Translations under genes and position numbers: made by a program
Origin: Pseudomonas jessenii
GTDB taxonomy: Bacteria > Pseudomonadota > Gammaproteobacteria > Pseudomonadales > Pseudomonadaceae
Assembly (NCBI RefSeq): GCF_002236115.1
Contig: NZ_NIWT01000001.1
Span: forward strand, 248,001-312,000
Length of the DNA: 64,000 nt
Reading direction: 5' to 3'
Shown: one piece after another, positions 1 to 12,007 of the stretch
How positions within the stretch are numbered: position 1 is the stretch's first letter
Layout of the letters: each line of letters starts with the position of its first letter
The notes under the pieces: model-generated
What the model saw: only the letters and a program-made list of their open reading frames with translations
What the model was told of the DNA's origin: nothing
Database searches by the model: none

Positions 1-1
1 A

Positions 2-649
2 GCCGCCGCCAGCAATACCGAACTACGGGAGATCCTGTTTGCCAGTTCCAGCACCCACGGCACGTGTGTCGACGGTCGAATCCTGACGTTCAGTGGGCTG
101 GAAAGCAGAGTCTTCACCCACAATGCCTTGCTTGATATTCCCGTCGGGCGCCCGAGTGTGAAGGGGCATGCACTGCTGAATTTATCCCGGCAGCTGTTTC
201 GACTGGACAAGGTCGACGACCTCGCGAGGAAAATCGCCGCGCAAACCGGGCAGGATGAGGCCGAAATACGCTTAGGCTATCGAATCGGGCTGACACAAGG
301 ATGGGCGGACGGCCTGGAGCTGCCAGGCCAACCGAAACACATGACCTATGGCTCGGGAGTGACCGCTCAACAACTGGCGGACGCGCGCATCGAGATCGTC
401 AACGCAGAGCAGTCCGATGGTTTCTTTGAAGACTTGATCCAGCGCGACTATTGGGAAAGTTATCTCAAGGAAAAACATCCTGACGTGTTCAAGGCGCTGG
501 ATGAGATGGATGTTCAGGAGGAAGTTGAAAGCGCTGACGATGCGGCATTACTGACTCAGCTTTTCGAGCAGAGGGCGGCGCGCAACGCGAAGATGATCGA
601 ATTGTCCCGACAGGAGGTCGCGGAGCTGACGGTTGCCTCAAACAGGTAA
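2..649 (+). CDS. NEL-type E3 ubiquitin ligase domain protein, C-terminal part (5' end outside window)
   Basis: The reading frame is already open at the first bases and runs to TAA, so this is the end of a larger protein. The visible 215 residues look like the NEL (novel E3 ligase) domain of bacterial effectors. The Cys-x-Asp catalytic motif is seen as T-C-V-D-G, with the Cys codon at 65-67 and the Asp codon at 71-73. It is followed by the helical region typical of Pseudomonas members (L..L.R.LFRLD.VD.LA, then LGYRIGL...LELP). In this family the Cys receives ubiquitin and passes it to host proteins; Pseudomonas members usually carry long N-terminal DUF6543/LRR-like regions, which cannot be seen here. 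A TTG at 128 is only an internal codon. Family assignment is fairly sure; activity and target are unknown. Confidence 0.75.
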   Translation, partial: AAASNTELREILFASSSTHGTCVDGRILTFSGLESRVFTHNALLDIPVGRPSVKGHALLNLSRQLFRLDKVDDLARKIAAQTGQDEAEIRLGYRIGLTQGWADGLELPGQPKHMTYGSGVTAQQLADARIEIVNAEQSDGFFEDLIQRDYWESYLKEKHPDVFKALDEMDVQEEVESADDAALLTQLFEQRAARNAKMIELSRQEVAELTVASNR

Positions 650-653
650 ATCA

Positions 654-748
654 CCTGTGGGAGTGAGCTTGCTCGCGATGGGGGCTTGATGTTCAACATC
701 AATGTTGACTGATACGCCGCTATCGCGAGCAAGCTCGCTCCCACAAGG
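654..748. repeat. REPIN (two inverted REP palindromes)
   Basis: Two copies of the Pseudomonas REP palindrome (core GAGCTTGCTCGCGAT) lie in opposite orientation around a short spacer, between the convergent NEL-protein and metH genes. The first copy has a GAGTGAG variant. The folded RNA could act as a bidirectional terminator or mRNA stabiliser. Confidence 0.9.
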
Positions 749-766
749 TTTTTTCCAGTTGATCAC

Positions 767-4477
<3,711 letters not shown>

Positions 4478-4633
4478 TTGGACTACTCGGTAAGGCCATG
4501 ACGAAGGGCCGGGATGATAGCAAACCTGTGCGCTTTTGGAGCGTGACTCGAATTTGCATGAATATCGTTCATGTTGGTAAGGGTGACAGACCGGTAGAAT
4601 CGCGGCGTTTTTTCAGGATTCGGGACCAGGGAC

Positions 4634-6943
4634 ATGTCGTATCGCTTCGTCATCGGCACATTGCTGCTGTTTTTAAGCTGGGGCGCCGTGGCGCAAGGCC
4701 CGGCGATTTCCTCTGCCATGTCACCTGTTATCTCCTACAGCCGCGACATTCAACCGATCTTCACTGAAAAGTGCGTGGCCTGCCACGCCTGCAATGACGC
4801 CGCCTGTCAGCTCAACCTGGGCAGCGGTGAGGGCGCGGCACGTGGCGCAACCAAAGTCCCGGTCTACGACGGTGATCGCCGCCAGGCGGTTGCACCGACC
4901 CGACTGTTCTATGACGCCTCAGGCAAACAGGCCTGGCAACAAAAGGGCTTCTATTCGGTGCTTGATGCCCAGGGCAACCAGGCCGCACTGATGGCGCGGA
5001 TGCTGGAGCTTGGCCACAAGACTCCGTTGCAACCCAACGCGAAGCTGCCGGAAGACATCGTCCTGGGCCTGAACCGGGAAAACATGTGTGCCATGCCCGC
5101 GGAGTTCGACGGCTATGCCGCCAAGCATCCGAAGGAGGGCATGCCGCTGGCAGTGACCGGCCTGACCGACCAGCAGTACCAGACGCTGCAACGCTGGCTG
5201 GCGGCAGGCGCGCCGATCGATCAGCAGGCGCTGGCGCCCAGCGCCAGGGAAGCCTTGCAGGTGGTGCAATGGGAAAACCTGCTCAATTCGCCGGGAGCCC
5301 GGGAAAGCCTGGTGGGGCGCTGGCTGTACGAGCACTGGTTCCTGGCCCATCTCTACTTCAAGGACGGTGAGCCTGGGCATTTCTTCCAGTGGGTGCGTTC
5401 GCGCACCCCGACCGGCCAGCCGATCGACCTGATCAACACCCGTCGCCCGAACGATGATCCGGGCACGCAGTTTTACTATCGCCTGTGGCCGGTACAGGGC
5501 GTGATCGTGCACAAGACCCACATCACCTATCCGCTGGGTCCGACGAAGCTGGCGCGGGTCAAGAGCCTGTTCTACAGCGGCAACTGGCAGGTCGACGCAT
5601 TGCCGGGCTATGGACCGCAGAGCCGGGCCAACCCGTTTGCCACTTTCGAAGCGATTCCGGCCCAGGCGCGCTATCAGTTCATGCTCGATAACGCCGAATA
5701 CTTTGTGCGCACGTTCATTCGTGGGCCAGTGTGTCGCGGCCAGATCGCCACGGACGTGATCCGCGATAATTTCTGGGCGCTGTTCCAGGCGCCCGAGCAC
5801 GACCTGTATGTCACGGATCCGAACTATCGCGGGCAGGCCACGCCGTTGTTGGCGATGCCGGGGCAGAACGATGATGTCGGCAGCGTCCTCAGCCTGTGGC
5901 ACGACTACCGCGACAAGCGTAACGAATATGAAGCCTTGCGCCGGGACAGCTACGCCGATGAACCAGCACCGAGCTGGTCGACCCTGTGGGCCGGCAACGA
6001 CAATGCGTTGCTGAGTATCTTCCGCCATTTCGACAGTGCTTCGGTGACCAAAGGCCTGATCGGCGAGGTGCCGCAAACGATATGGCTGTTCGACTATCCG
6101 CTGCTGGAGCGCACCTACTATCAACTGGCAGTGAACTTCGATGTGTTCGGGAACCTGTCCCATCAGGCTCAGACGCGCTTGTATTTCGACTTGATCCGCA
6201 ACGGTGCCGAACAGAATTTCCTGCGCCTGATGCCCGCCGACTCCCGGGATGACTACCTTGATGACTGGTATCAGAATAGTGGCAAATTCAAGATGTGGCT
6301 CGACTACGAGACCATCGACGACGACAAGCCGACCGCGCTGAAGCTTGACGCGCTGGACCCCAAGCGCGACTTTGCCATGCAGTTGCTGGCCCGTTATGGC
6401 GATCTCAATGCAAGGCCCGACCCGATCAATCGCTGCGAAGGCGCTTACTGTTCGCGGCCAAACATCGATCCGGACCTGCAAAGTGCCGAGCAGGCATTGA
6501 GCCGCCTGACTTCGCGTCCGGCCGCCGGACTGAAGGTCATCGATCAGTTGCCGGAGGCCACGCTGCTGCGTATTGAAACCGGCAGCGGCAAGCGTGAGGT
6601 CTACAGCCTGTTGCGTAACCGTGCCCACAGCAACGTGGCGTTTTTGCTCGGTGAATCACTGCGCTATCAACCGGGGCTCGACACTTTGACGATTTTCCCG
6701 GGTGTGCTCAGCAGCTACCCGAACTTCATGTTCAACATCCCGGCCGGGCAAGTGCCGGCGTTTGTGGATGCGATGGAGAGCGCCAAGGACACCGACAGCT
6801 TCGAGAAAATCGTCGAACGCTGGGGAATACGCCGCAGTCATCCGCAATTCTGGGCTTATTTCCATGACCTGAGCCGCTACATCCACGAAACCGATCCGGT
6901 GGAAGAGGGCGTGCTGGACATGAATCGCTACGAGAACCTCTGA
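4634..6943 (+). CDS. cti: Periplasmic fatty acid cis/trans isomerase
   Basis: A 769-residue haem enzyme that converts cis-unsaturated fatty acids of membrane phospholipids to the trans form, stiffening the membrane against solvents and heat. It has an N-terminal signal peptide (MSYRFVIGTLLLFLSWGAVAQ) and one cytochrome c-type haem motif C47-V-A-C-H51, as known for Pseudomonas Cti. The rest matches the family over its full length. The start has a plausible upstream AGGGAC ribosome site. It is divergent from metH, with 156 bases between them, and this metH-cti neighbourhood is common in Pseudomonas. Cti is usually controlled at the level of activity rather than transcription; no regulatory site was recognised here. 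Confidence 0.93.
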   Translation: MSYRFVIGTLLLFLSWGAVAQGPAISSAMSPVISYSRDIQPIFTEKCVACHACNDAACQLNLGSGEGAARGATKVPVYDGDRRQAVAPTRLFYDASGKQAWQQKGFYSVLDAQGNQAALMARMLELGHKTPLQPNAKLPEDIVLGLNRENMCAMPAEFDGYAAKHPKEGMPLAVTGLTDQQYQTLQRWLAAGAPIDQQALAPSAREALQVVQWENLLNSPGARESLVGRWLYEHWFLAHLYFKDGEPGHFFQWVRSRTPTGQPIDLINTRRPNDDPGTQFYYRLWPVQGVIVHKTHITYPLGPTKLARVKSLFYSGNWQVDALPGYGPQSRANPFATFEAIPAQARYQFMLDNAEYFVRTFIRGPVCRGQIATDVIRDNFWALFQAPEHDLYVTDPNYRGQATPLLAMPGQNDDVGSVLSLWHDYRDKRNEYEALRRDSYADEPAPSWSTLWAGNDNALLSIFRHFDSASVTKGLIGEVPQTIWLFDYPLLERTYYQLAVNFDVFGNLSHQAQTRLYFDLIRNGAEQNFLRLMPADSRDDYLDDWYQNSGKFKMWLDYETIDDDKPTALKLDALDPKRDFAMQLLARYGDLNARPDPINRCEGAYCSRPNIDPDLQSAEQALSRLTSRPAAGLKVIDQLPEATLLRIETGSGKREVYSLLRNRAHSNVAFLLGESLRYQPGLDTLTIFPGVLSSYPNFMFNIPAGQVPAFVDAMESAKDTDSFEKIVERWGIRRSHPQFWAYFHDLSRYIHETDPVEEGVLDMNRYENL

Positions 6944-6960
6944 ACAATTACCGCCCCCCC

Positions 6961-7043
6961 TGTAGGAGCGAGCTTGCTCGCGATGATGGATCAGTTGCAT
7001 TGATGTCGACTGACACACCATCGCGAGCAAGCTCGCTCCTACA
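6961..7043. repeat. REPIN
   Basis: Two inverted REP palindromes in the TGTAGGAGCGAGC variant flank a 37-base spacer. It lies just downstream of cti and could terminate or stabilise its message. Confidence 0.9.
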
Positions 7044-7081
7044 GGGGGTTTGTGGACAATCTTTCCCGACAAAAATACTAG

Positions 7082-7723
<642 letters not shown>

Positions 7724-7741
7724 GGTGTTCGCTGCGAATTG

Positions 7742-7773
7742 AAAAAACGGCGCCCCGTGAGCGCCGTTTTTTT
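7742..7773 (+). terminator. Rho-independent terminator of nfuA
   Basis: An AAAAACGGCGC / GCGCCGTTTTT hairpin with a run of seven T follows the nfuA stop by about 20 bases. Confidence 0.9.
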
Positions 7774-7788
7774 ATGGGTGATTGGAAA

Positions 7789-7904
7789 CCTGTGGCGAGG
7801 GGGCTTGCCCCCGTTGGGCTGCGAAGCGGCCCTGGTTTTTTTACGGGTAAACAGGATTTGCGACGGCTACGCCGCCGAACGGGGGCAAGCCCCCTCGCCA
7901 CAGG
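7789..7904. repeat. Second-family REP pair (GTGGCGAGGGGGCTTGCCCCC type)
   Basis: Inverted copies of a palindrome distinct from the common REP (core GAGGGGGCTTGCCCCCG) lie at the two ends, with an imperfect middle. The same family recurs at 37779-37899. It sits between the convergent nfuA and cobM genes. Confidence 0.85.
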
Positions 7905-7916
7905 GTTGGTGGTGAA

Positions 7917-8663
7917 TCAGGGCCTGTAAAGATGCGCATGCCCTGCGCGATACAGCGATGACTCGCTGAAGTGGTCACTGCCCAGCACCCGACCCACCAG
8001 AATCAACGCCGTACGACGAAATCCCTTCGATTCAACCTTCCCGGCAATATCTGCCAGCGTGCCCACCACCCAATCCTGATCCGGCCAGCTCGCTCGATGC
8101 ACCACCGCAATCGGACAATCGGCGCCGTAATGGGGCAGCAGTTCCTCGACGATCTTCGCCAGGTGACTGACCCCCAAATGAATCGCCATGGTCGCGCCGT
8201 GCTGCGCCAGGCTGGAGAATTCCTCTCCGGGTGGCATGGCGGTTTTGTCGGCGTAGCGCGTCAGGATCACGCTCTGCGAAATGTCCGGCAGGGTCAGTTC
8301 CGCGCCCAAGAGCGCTGCGCAAGCGGCTGCGGCAGTCACGCCGGGTACGATTTCGAACGCAATGCCCAGTTCACGCAGATAGCGAATCTGCTCGCCAATG
8401 GCGCCATACAGGCTTGGATCGCCAGAGTGCACCCGGGCCACATCCTGGCCTTTGGCGTGGGCGGTCTTGATCAGGTCGATGATCTGTTCCAGGTGCAGTT
8501 CGGCGCTGTTGACCACCTGTTCGGCACAGTGACCTTCCAGTACGGCGGCCGGCACCAGTGAGCCGGCATATATGATCACCGGGCAACTGCGAATCAGCCG
8601 CTGGCCCTTGACGGTGATCAGTTCGGGGTCGCCGGGACCTGCGCCAATGAAGTAGACGGTCAT
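7917..8663 (-). CDS. cobM: Precorrin-4 C11-methyltransferase
   Basis: A 248-residue SAM-dependent tetrapyrrole methylase of the aerobic cobalamin pathway that methylates precorrin-4 at C-11. The glycine-rich SAM site VYFIGAGPGDPELIT is at the N-terminus, followed by YAGSLVP and RVHSGDPSLYGA, all hallmarks of CobM/CbiF. The ATG is the first in-frame start. It lies 81 bases downstream of cobE on the same strand and is probably the last gene of the cbtB-cbtA-cobE-cobM unit, although the spacing leaves room for its own promoter. Confidence 0.95.
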   Translation of the reverse strand: MTVYFIGAGPGDPELITVKGQRLIRSCPVIIYAGSLVPAAVLEGHCAEQVVNSAELHLEQIIDLIKTAHAKGQDVARVHSGDPSLYGAIGEQIRYLRELGIAFEIVPGVTAAAACAALLGAELTLPDISQSVILTRYADKTAMPPGEEFSSLAQHGATMAIHLGVSHLAKIVEELLPHYGADCPIAVVHRASWPDQDWVVGTLADIAGKVESKGFRRTALILVGRVLGSDHFSESSLYRAGHAHLYRP

Positions 8664-8744
8664 CGTCGGTTCCTGTGGGAAAAAGGGGCTGAACAGGCCT
8701 TCAGATGAAGAATGTTCATGATCAAAGGCGGGGATTATCGGTTT

Positions 8745-9158
8745 TTACGCAGCACCAGCCAATGCCAGGGTTGCCTGGGCATATTTTTGTCGTGGAATCA
8801 GCAGTTTTGCCGGGGCCTGGGCCAGTTGTTCGGCCAGGGCCAGTGCGGCGCTTTCCGCAACGCCGTAGCAACCGGTGCGCTCAAACGCGATTTGCGATTG
8901 ATGGCTGAGTTGCGGTTCATAAGCGGCCAGTTGCTCACTGCTGAAATACGTCAGTTCCAGGCCGAGTTGCTGAGCCAGTTCGATCAGTGCAGGTTCGTCG
9001 CGCTTCGAATCGATGCTGGCCAGCGCCTTGATTTCATGACGAGCTATCTGGTGCGCCTCCAGCGCCTGATCGAGCAGCGCCAGCAACGTGCTGACGGGGC
9101 AGCCCCGTTGGCAGCCCAGACCGACCACCAGGGTCGGCGCTGTGCTGACGTCAGTCAT
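8745..9158 (-). CDS. cobE: Cobalamin biosynthesis protein CobE
   Basis: A 137-residue protein matching the C-terminal domain of CbiG (CobE family). The glycine motif LVVGLGCQRGCP is at the N-terminus and FERTGCYGVAESAALA near the C-terminus. CobE is required in the aerobic cobalamin pathway; its exact step is debated in the literature. The open frame continues far upstream, but the ATG at 9158 is chosen because it overlaps the cbtA stop by four bases (ATGA) and begins where the family begins. Confidence 0.88.
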   Translation of the reverse strand: MTDVSTAPTLVVGLGCQRGCPVSTLLALLDQALEAHQIARHEIKALASIDSKRDEPALIELAQQLGLELTYFSSEQLAAYEPQLSHQSQIAFERTGCYGVAESAALALAEQLAQAPAKLLIPRQKYAQATLALAGAA

Positions 9159-9862
9159 GCGTTGTATTGACCATCGCTTTTGCGACGGAACAACCAGGCG
9201 CTGATCAGGCCCAGGGCCAGCCAGAATGCCACGTTGGTCAGTTGCGAAGCGATTTTGAACCGGGTTTCCAGTGCCTCTGGAGCAAGCATCGAATGCACCT
9301 CCGGTTGCGGCGCGCCAATCACATGGGGGACGGCGAGGATCGCCGCGCCGAGGACTTTCATCAGCCAGTGACGGCTGAACACGATCAGCGCAATACCGAC
9401 GGCGGTGGAGGCGGCGGTCCCGACCCACCACAGTTGCCGTTGTGCCAGGTCGGCGGCGGCAGTGCCTGGCAATTCAGGTGGCAGGCCGAGGGTCGGCGCG
9501 AGCACGAAGGTTGCGTAACCGGCCAGGCCCCAGAGCAGGCCTTGAGAGGTTTTGGTCGGCGCACGCAAGGTGTACAGGCCGGCCAGCATCAGGGCGAAAC
9601 CGACCGCCACCACCAGGTTGCCACCGGTGGTCGACAGCACGCGCTGCCAGCCGTCTTGCGGCTCCCAGGCTTGTGCATCATGAGTGTGAGCAGCCATCGC
9701 ACCGTCGGCGTGTTCATGCATTTCAACAGCGGCCGGTTCGGCTTTTTCGTAGGTCTCGGCCTGCAAAATCAGCGGGGCGACCCAGAAACTTTGCAGCAGG
9801 GTCAGCAACAGGGCGGCCAGCAGCCCGGTGAAACCTGCGGTTTGCGCAATACGCTTGATCAT
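9155..9862 (-). CDS. cbtA: Predicted cobalt transporter CbtA
   Basis: A 235-residue membrane protein with about five hydrophobic segments and a short histidine-containing loop (MHEHADGAMAAHTHDAQ) after the first. This is the CbtA architecture, a predicted cobalt permease subunit found under cobalamin riboswitches. The start at MIKRIAQ is preferred over a longer frame because it begins just before the first membrane helix and follows cbtB by 11 bases. It works with CbtB, encoded just upstream. Confidence 0.9.
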   Translation of the reverse strand: MIKRIAQTAGFTGLLAALLLTLLQSFWVAPLILQAETYEKAEPAAVEMHEHADGAMAAHTHDAQAWEPQDGWQRVLSTTGGNLVVAVGFALMLAGLYTLRAPTKTSQGLLWGLAGYATFVLAPTLGLPPELPGTAAADLAQRQLWWVGTAASTAVGIALIVFSRHWLMKVLGAAILAVPHVIGAPQPEVHSMLAPEALETRFKIASQLTNVAFWLALGLISAWLFRRKSDGQYNA

Positions 9863-9873
9863 GTCGACAGCTC

Positions 9874-10065
9874 TCAATGGCACGGGAACGCGGAGCTGTG
9901 GCGGGTATCGTGGGCGGCGTTGTGCACCGCTTCGATGTGCGAGAAGCCGGCGAAATACACAAGGCACGCGCCCAGGATCGACGCGCAGACGGCAGCGGCC
10001 AAACGTTGGGTCAGGGTTGAGGTGGTGCTTGCGGCTGTGTGTTCGGCGCTGCTGATGATCGACAT
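9874..10065 (-). CDS. cbtB: Predicted cobalt transporter subunit CbtB
   Basis: A 63-residue protein with one membrane helix and a histidine-rich C-terminus (HIEAVHNAAHDTRHS, ending FPCH), the signature of CbtB, which is thought to bind cobalt next to the CbtA channel. The ATG at 10065 is preceded by CAGAGGGAAACGCC on the minus strand, which has a good AGAGGGA ribosome site. It is the first gene after the minus-strand cobalamin riboswitch. Confidence 0.9.
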   Translation of the reverse strand: MSIISSAEHTAASTTSTLTQRLAAAVCASILGACLVYFAGFSHIEAVHNAAHDTRHSSAFPCH

Positions 10066-10192
10066 GGCGTTTCCCTCTGGTCTGTCAGCGGGGAATAAGA
10101 GCGCATGCAAAACCCCGCACGACCAGGCGCGCAAGGTTTCAAACAGCGCCCGCCCACCGCGGGTTTGTTGGTTCAGTGATCGTACTGGTCAC

Positions 10193-10410
10193 TTTGTGTT
10201 GCGGGCCGGTCTCCGGGCTCACGAGGGGCAAAGGCTTGCGCCTGGACCTGAAAGCATCACCTTCCCATGCCGCAGTGGCACAGTGGATCTGACGCTTCGC
10301 TCGCTTACCGTTGCGGGGGCAGCACCGGACTGACATGGCTTAAGAGTAAAGCACATGATTCACCGGTTTCCCGTTTCACCCTGTGAAGGGCACCCGTAAC
10401 AAGGTGTGTA
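10193..10410 (-). promoter_or_regulatory. Cobalamin riboswitch upstream of cbtB
   Basis: Read on the minus strand, the conserved cobalamin-aptamer blocks appear in order: GGTGCCC, AACGGGAA, CTGCCCCCGCAACGGTAA (B12 box region), GCCACTG, GGGAAGG and GAGCCCGGAGACCGGCC. About 130 bases separate the aptamer from the cbtB start, enough for an expression platform. Adenosylcobalamin binding is expected to switch off the cobalt transporter and cobE/cobM. Confidence 0.92.
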
Positions 10411-10476
10411 GGAGAGCATGGGCGGGGGTTGGGCGTCAATTGGCAGGGGTTCTCAATTCGGAACCGGGTCGACCCG

Positions 10477-10560
10477 ATCGCGAGCGAGCTCGCTCCTACA
10501 TTTGACCGCATTTTTCTCAAAGAACCCCATCCCCTGTGGGAGCGAGCTTGCTCGCGATGG
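10477..10560. repeat. REPIN between the two riboswitches
   Basis: Inverted REP palindromes (a GAGCGAGCTCGC variant on the left, the canonical form on the right) lie in the divergent region between the two cobalamin riboswitches. Confidence 0.85.
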
Positions 10561-10626
10561 CGTCGTTACAGGCGCTACAGAACTCAGCATGAACATTGAC
10601 CCGCCCCAAGACCATGCGTAGCCTTG

Positions 10627-10835
10627 CGCTTTCGAGGTTCTTCGGCGTTTGTCGAAGCTAAGAAGGGAACGCGGTCAATGCCGCGGCTGCCCCCGCAACT
10701 GTGAACGGTGATGTTCGTTGCCACGCCACTGCTGACTCAATTCATGAGGCCGGCGGGAAGGCGCAGCGAATGCCAGGCTCAAGCCCGGCACACCGTCAGC
10801 CAGGAGACCTGCCTCGTCACAGATTCTCACTTTCA
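10627..10835 (+). promoter_or_regulatory. Cobalamin riboswitch upstream of cobW
   Basis: The aptamer blocks appear in order on the plus strand: GAAGGGAACGCGGTC, GGCTGCCCCCGCAACTGTGA (B12 box region), GCCACTG, GGCGGGAAGGCG, AAGCCCGG and GTCAGCCAGGAGACCTGCC. About 100 bases then lead to the cobW start, with a GGGCGGGGTGATCC segment. It should repress cobW-cobN-chlI/D when adenosylcobalamin is plentiful. Confidence 0.93.
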
Positions 10836-10933
10836 ACCGGGCGGGGTGATCCGGTGGCGAACTCTTCAGGCACGCGCGTGCGCGTTGCCGGTCGTCGTCC
10901 CGTATGCCCGCCAGCTTAGCCATAGGGCATCCG

Positions 10934-12004
10934 ATGAAAACACTGGCCAAACTCCCCGTCACCATCGTCACCGGCTTTCTCGGCTCGGGTAAAACCACGC
11001 TGCTGCGCCACATGCTCGACAACGCCCAGGGTCGCCGCATCGCGGTGATCGTCAACGAATTTGGCGAGTTGGGCATCGACGGCGAAATCCTCAAGCAATG
11101 CTCCATCGGTTGCACCGAAGAAGAAGCCAACGGCCGTGTCTATGAACTGGCCAACGGCTGCCTGTGCTGCACCGTCCAGGAAGAATTCTTCCCGGTGATG
11201 CGCGAACTGGTGGCCCGTCGCGGCGATCTGGACCACATTCTCATCGAAACGTCCGGCCTGGCGTTGCCCAAGCCGCTGGTGCAGGCCTTCCAGTGGCCGG
11301 AAATCCGCAGTGCCTGCACGGTGGATGCGGTAATCACCGTGGTCGACAGCCCGGCCGTGGCCGCCGGCACCTTCGCCGCGTTCCCGGATCAGGTCGACGC
11401 CCAGCGCAAACTCGACCCGAACCTGGACCACGAATCGCCGCTGCACGAACTGTTCGCCGACCAATTGGCCAGCGCTGACCTGGTGATCCTCAACAAAACC
11501 GACCTGATCAACCCGACGGACCTGGCCCGCGTGCGCCTGGAAGTCGCCGAGGAATTGCCGCCAGCGGTGAAAATCATCGAAGCCAGCAGTGGTCGCCTGC
11601 CGCTGGACGTGCTGATCGGCCTCGGTGTCGGCTCCGAAGAACACATCGACAGCCGCCACAGCCACCACGACCATCATCACGATGGCGACGACGAACATGA
11701 TGACCACGATCACGACGCCTTCGATTCGATCTCCATCGAACTGCCGCAAGCCGACGAAAGCCTGCTGCTGGACGCGCTGACCCAGTTGGTGGTCCAGCAC
11801 GGCATCCTGCGCGTCAAGGGCTTTGCGGCGATTCCGAACAAGCCGATGCGCCTGCTGATCCAGGGCGTGGGTACGCGTTTTGACAAGCATTTCGACCGCC
11901 AGTGGGGCGTCGAAGAAACGCGAGTCACCCGTCTGGTGCTGATCGGCCAGGAACTGGACGCCACTGTTCTCGAAGCGCAATTGCGCGCCGCGCTCAGCGT
12001 GTAA
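10934..12004 (+). CDS. cobW: CobW, GTPase/metallochaperone for cobalt insertion
   Basis: A 356-residue G3E-family GTPase. The P-loop GFLGSGKTTLL is at residues 14-24, the metal-binding CxCC motif at C76-L-C78-C79, the NKTD guanine motif in the middle, and a histidine/aspartate-rich segment (DSRHSHHDHHHDGDDEHDD) before the C-terminal CobW_C domain. It is thought to deliver Co(II) to the CobN chelatase. A start ten codons earlier is possible, but the ATG at 10934 gives the usual family N-terminus (MKTLAKLPVTIVTG). It is only 3 bases from cobN. Confidence 0.95.
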   Translation: MKTLAKLPVTIVTGFLGSGKTTLLRHMLDNAQGRRIAVIVNEFGELGIDGEILKQCSIGCTEEEANGRVYELANGCLCCTVQEEFFPVMRELVARRGDLDHILIETSGLALPKPLVQAFQWPEIRSACTVDAVITVVDSPAVAAGTFAAFPDQVDAQRKLDPNLDHESPLHELFADQLASADLVILNKTDLINPTDLARVRLEVAEELPPAVKIIEASSGRLPLDVLIGLGVGSEEHIDSRHSHHDHHHDGDDEHDDHDHDAFDSISIELPQADESLLLDALTQLVVQHGILRVKGFAAIPNKPMRLLIQGVGTRFDKHFDRQWGVEETRVTRLVLIGQELDATVLEAQLRAALSV

Positions 12005-12007
12005 GCC

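Noticed and set aside
654..748. REP palindromes considered as CRISPR or attenuator structures
   Set aside because: They occur as inverted pairs dispersed between genes, not as regularly spaced direct repeats.
4919..6628. 569-residue minus-strand frame opposite cti
   Set aside because: Shadow of cti; no ribosome site or recognisable domain, and cti is certain.
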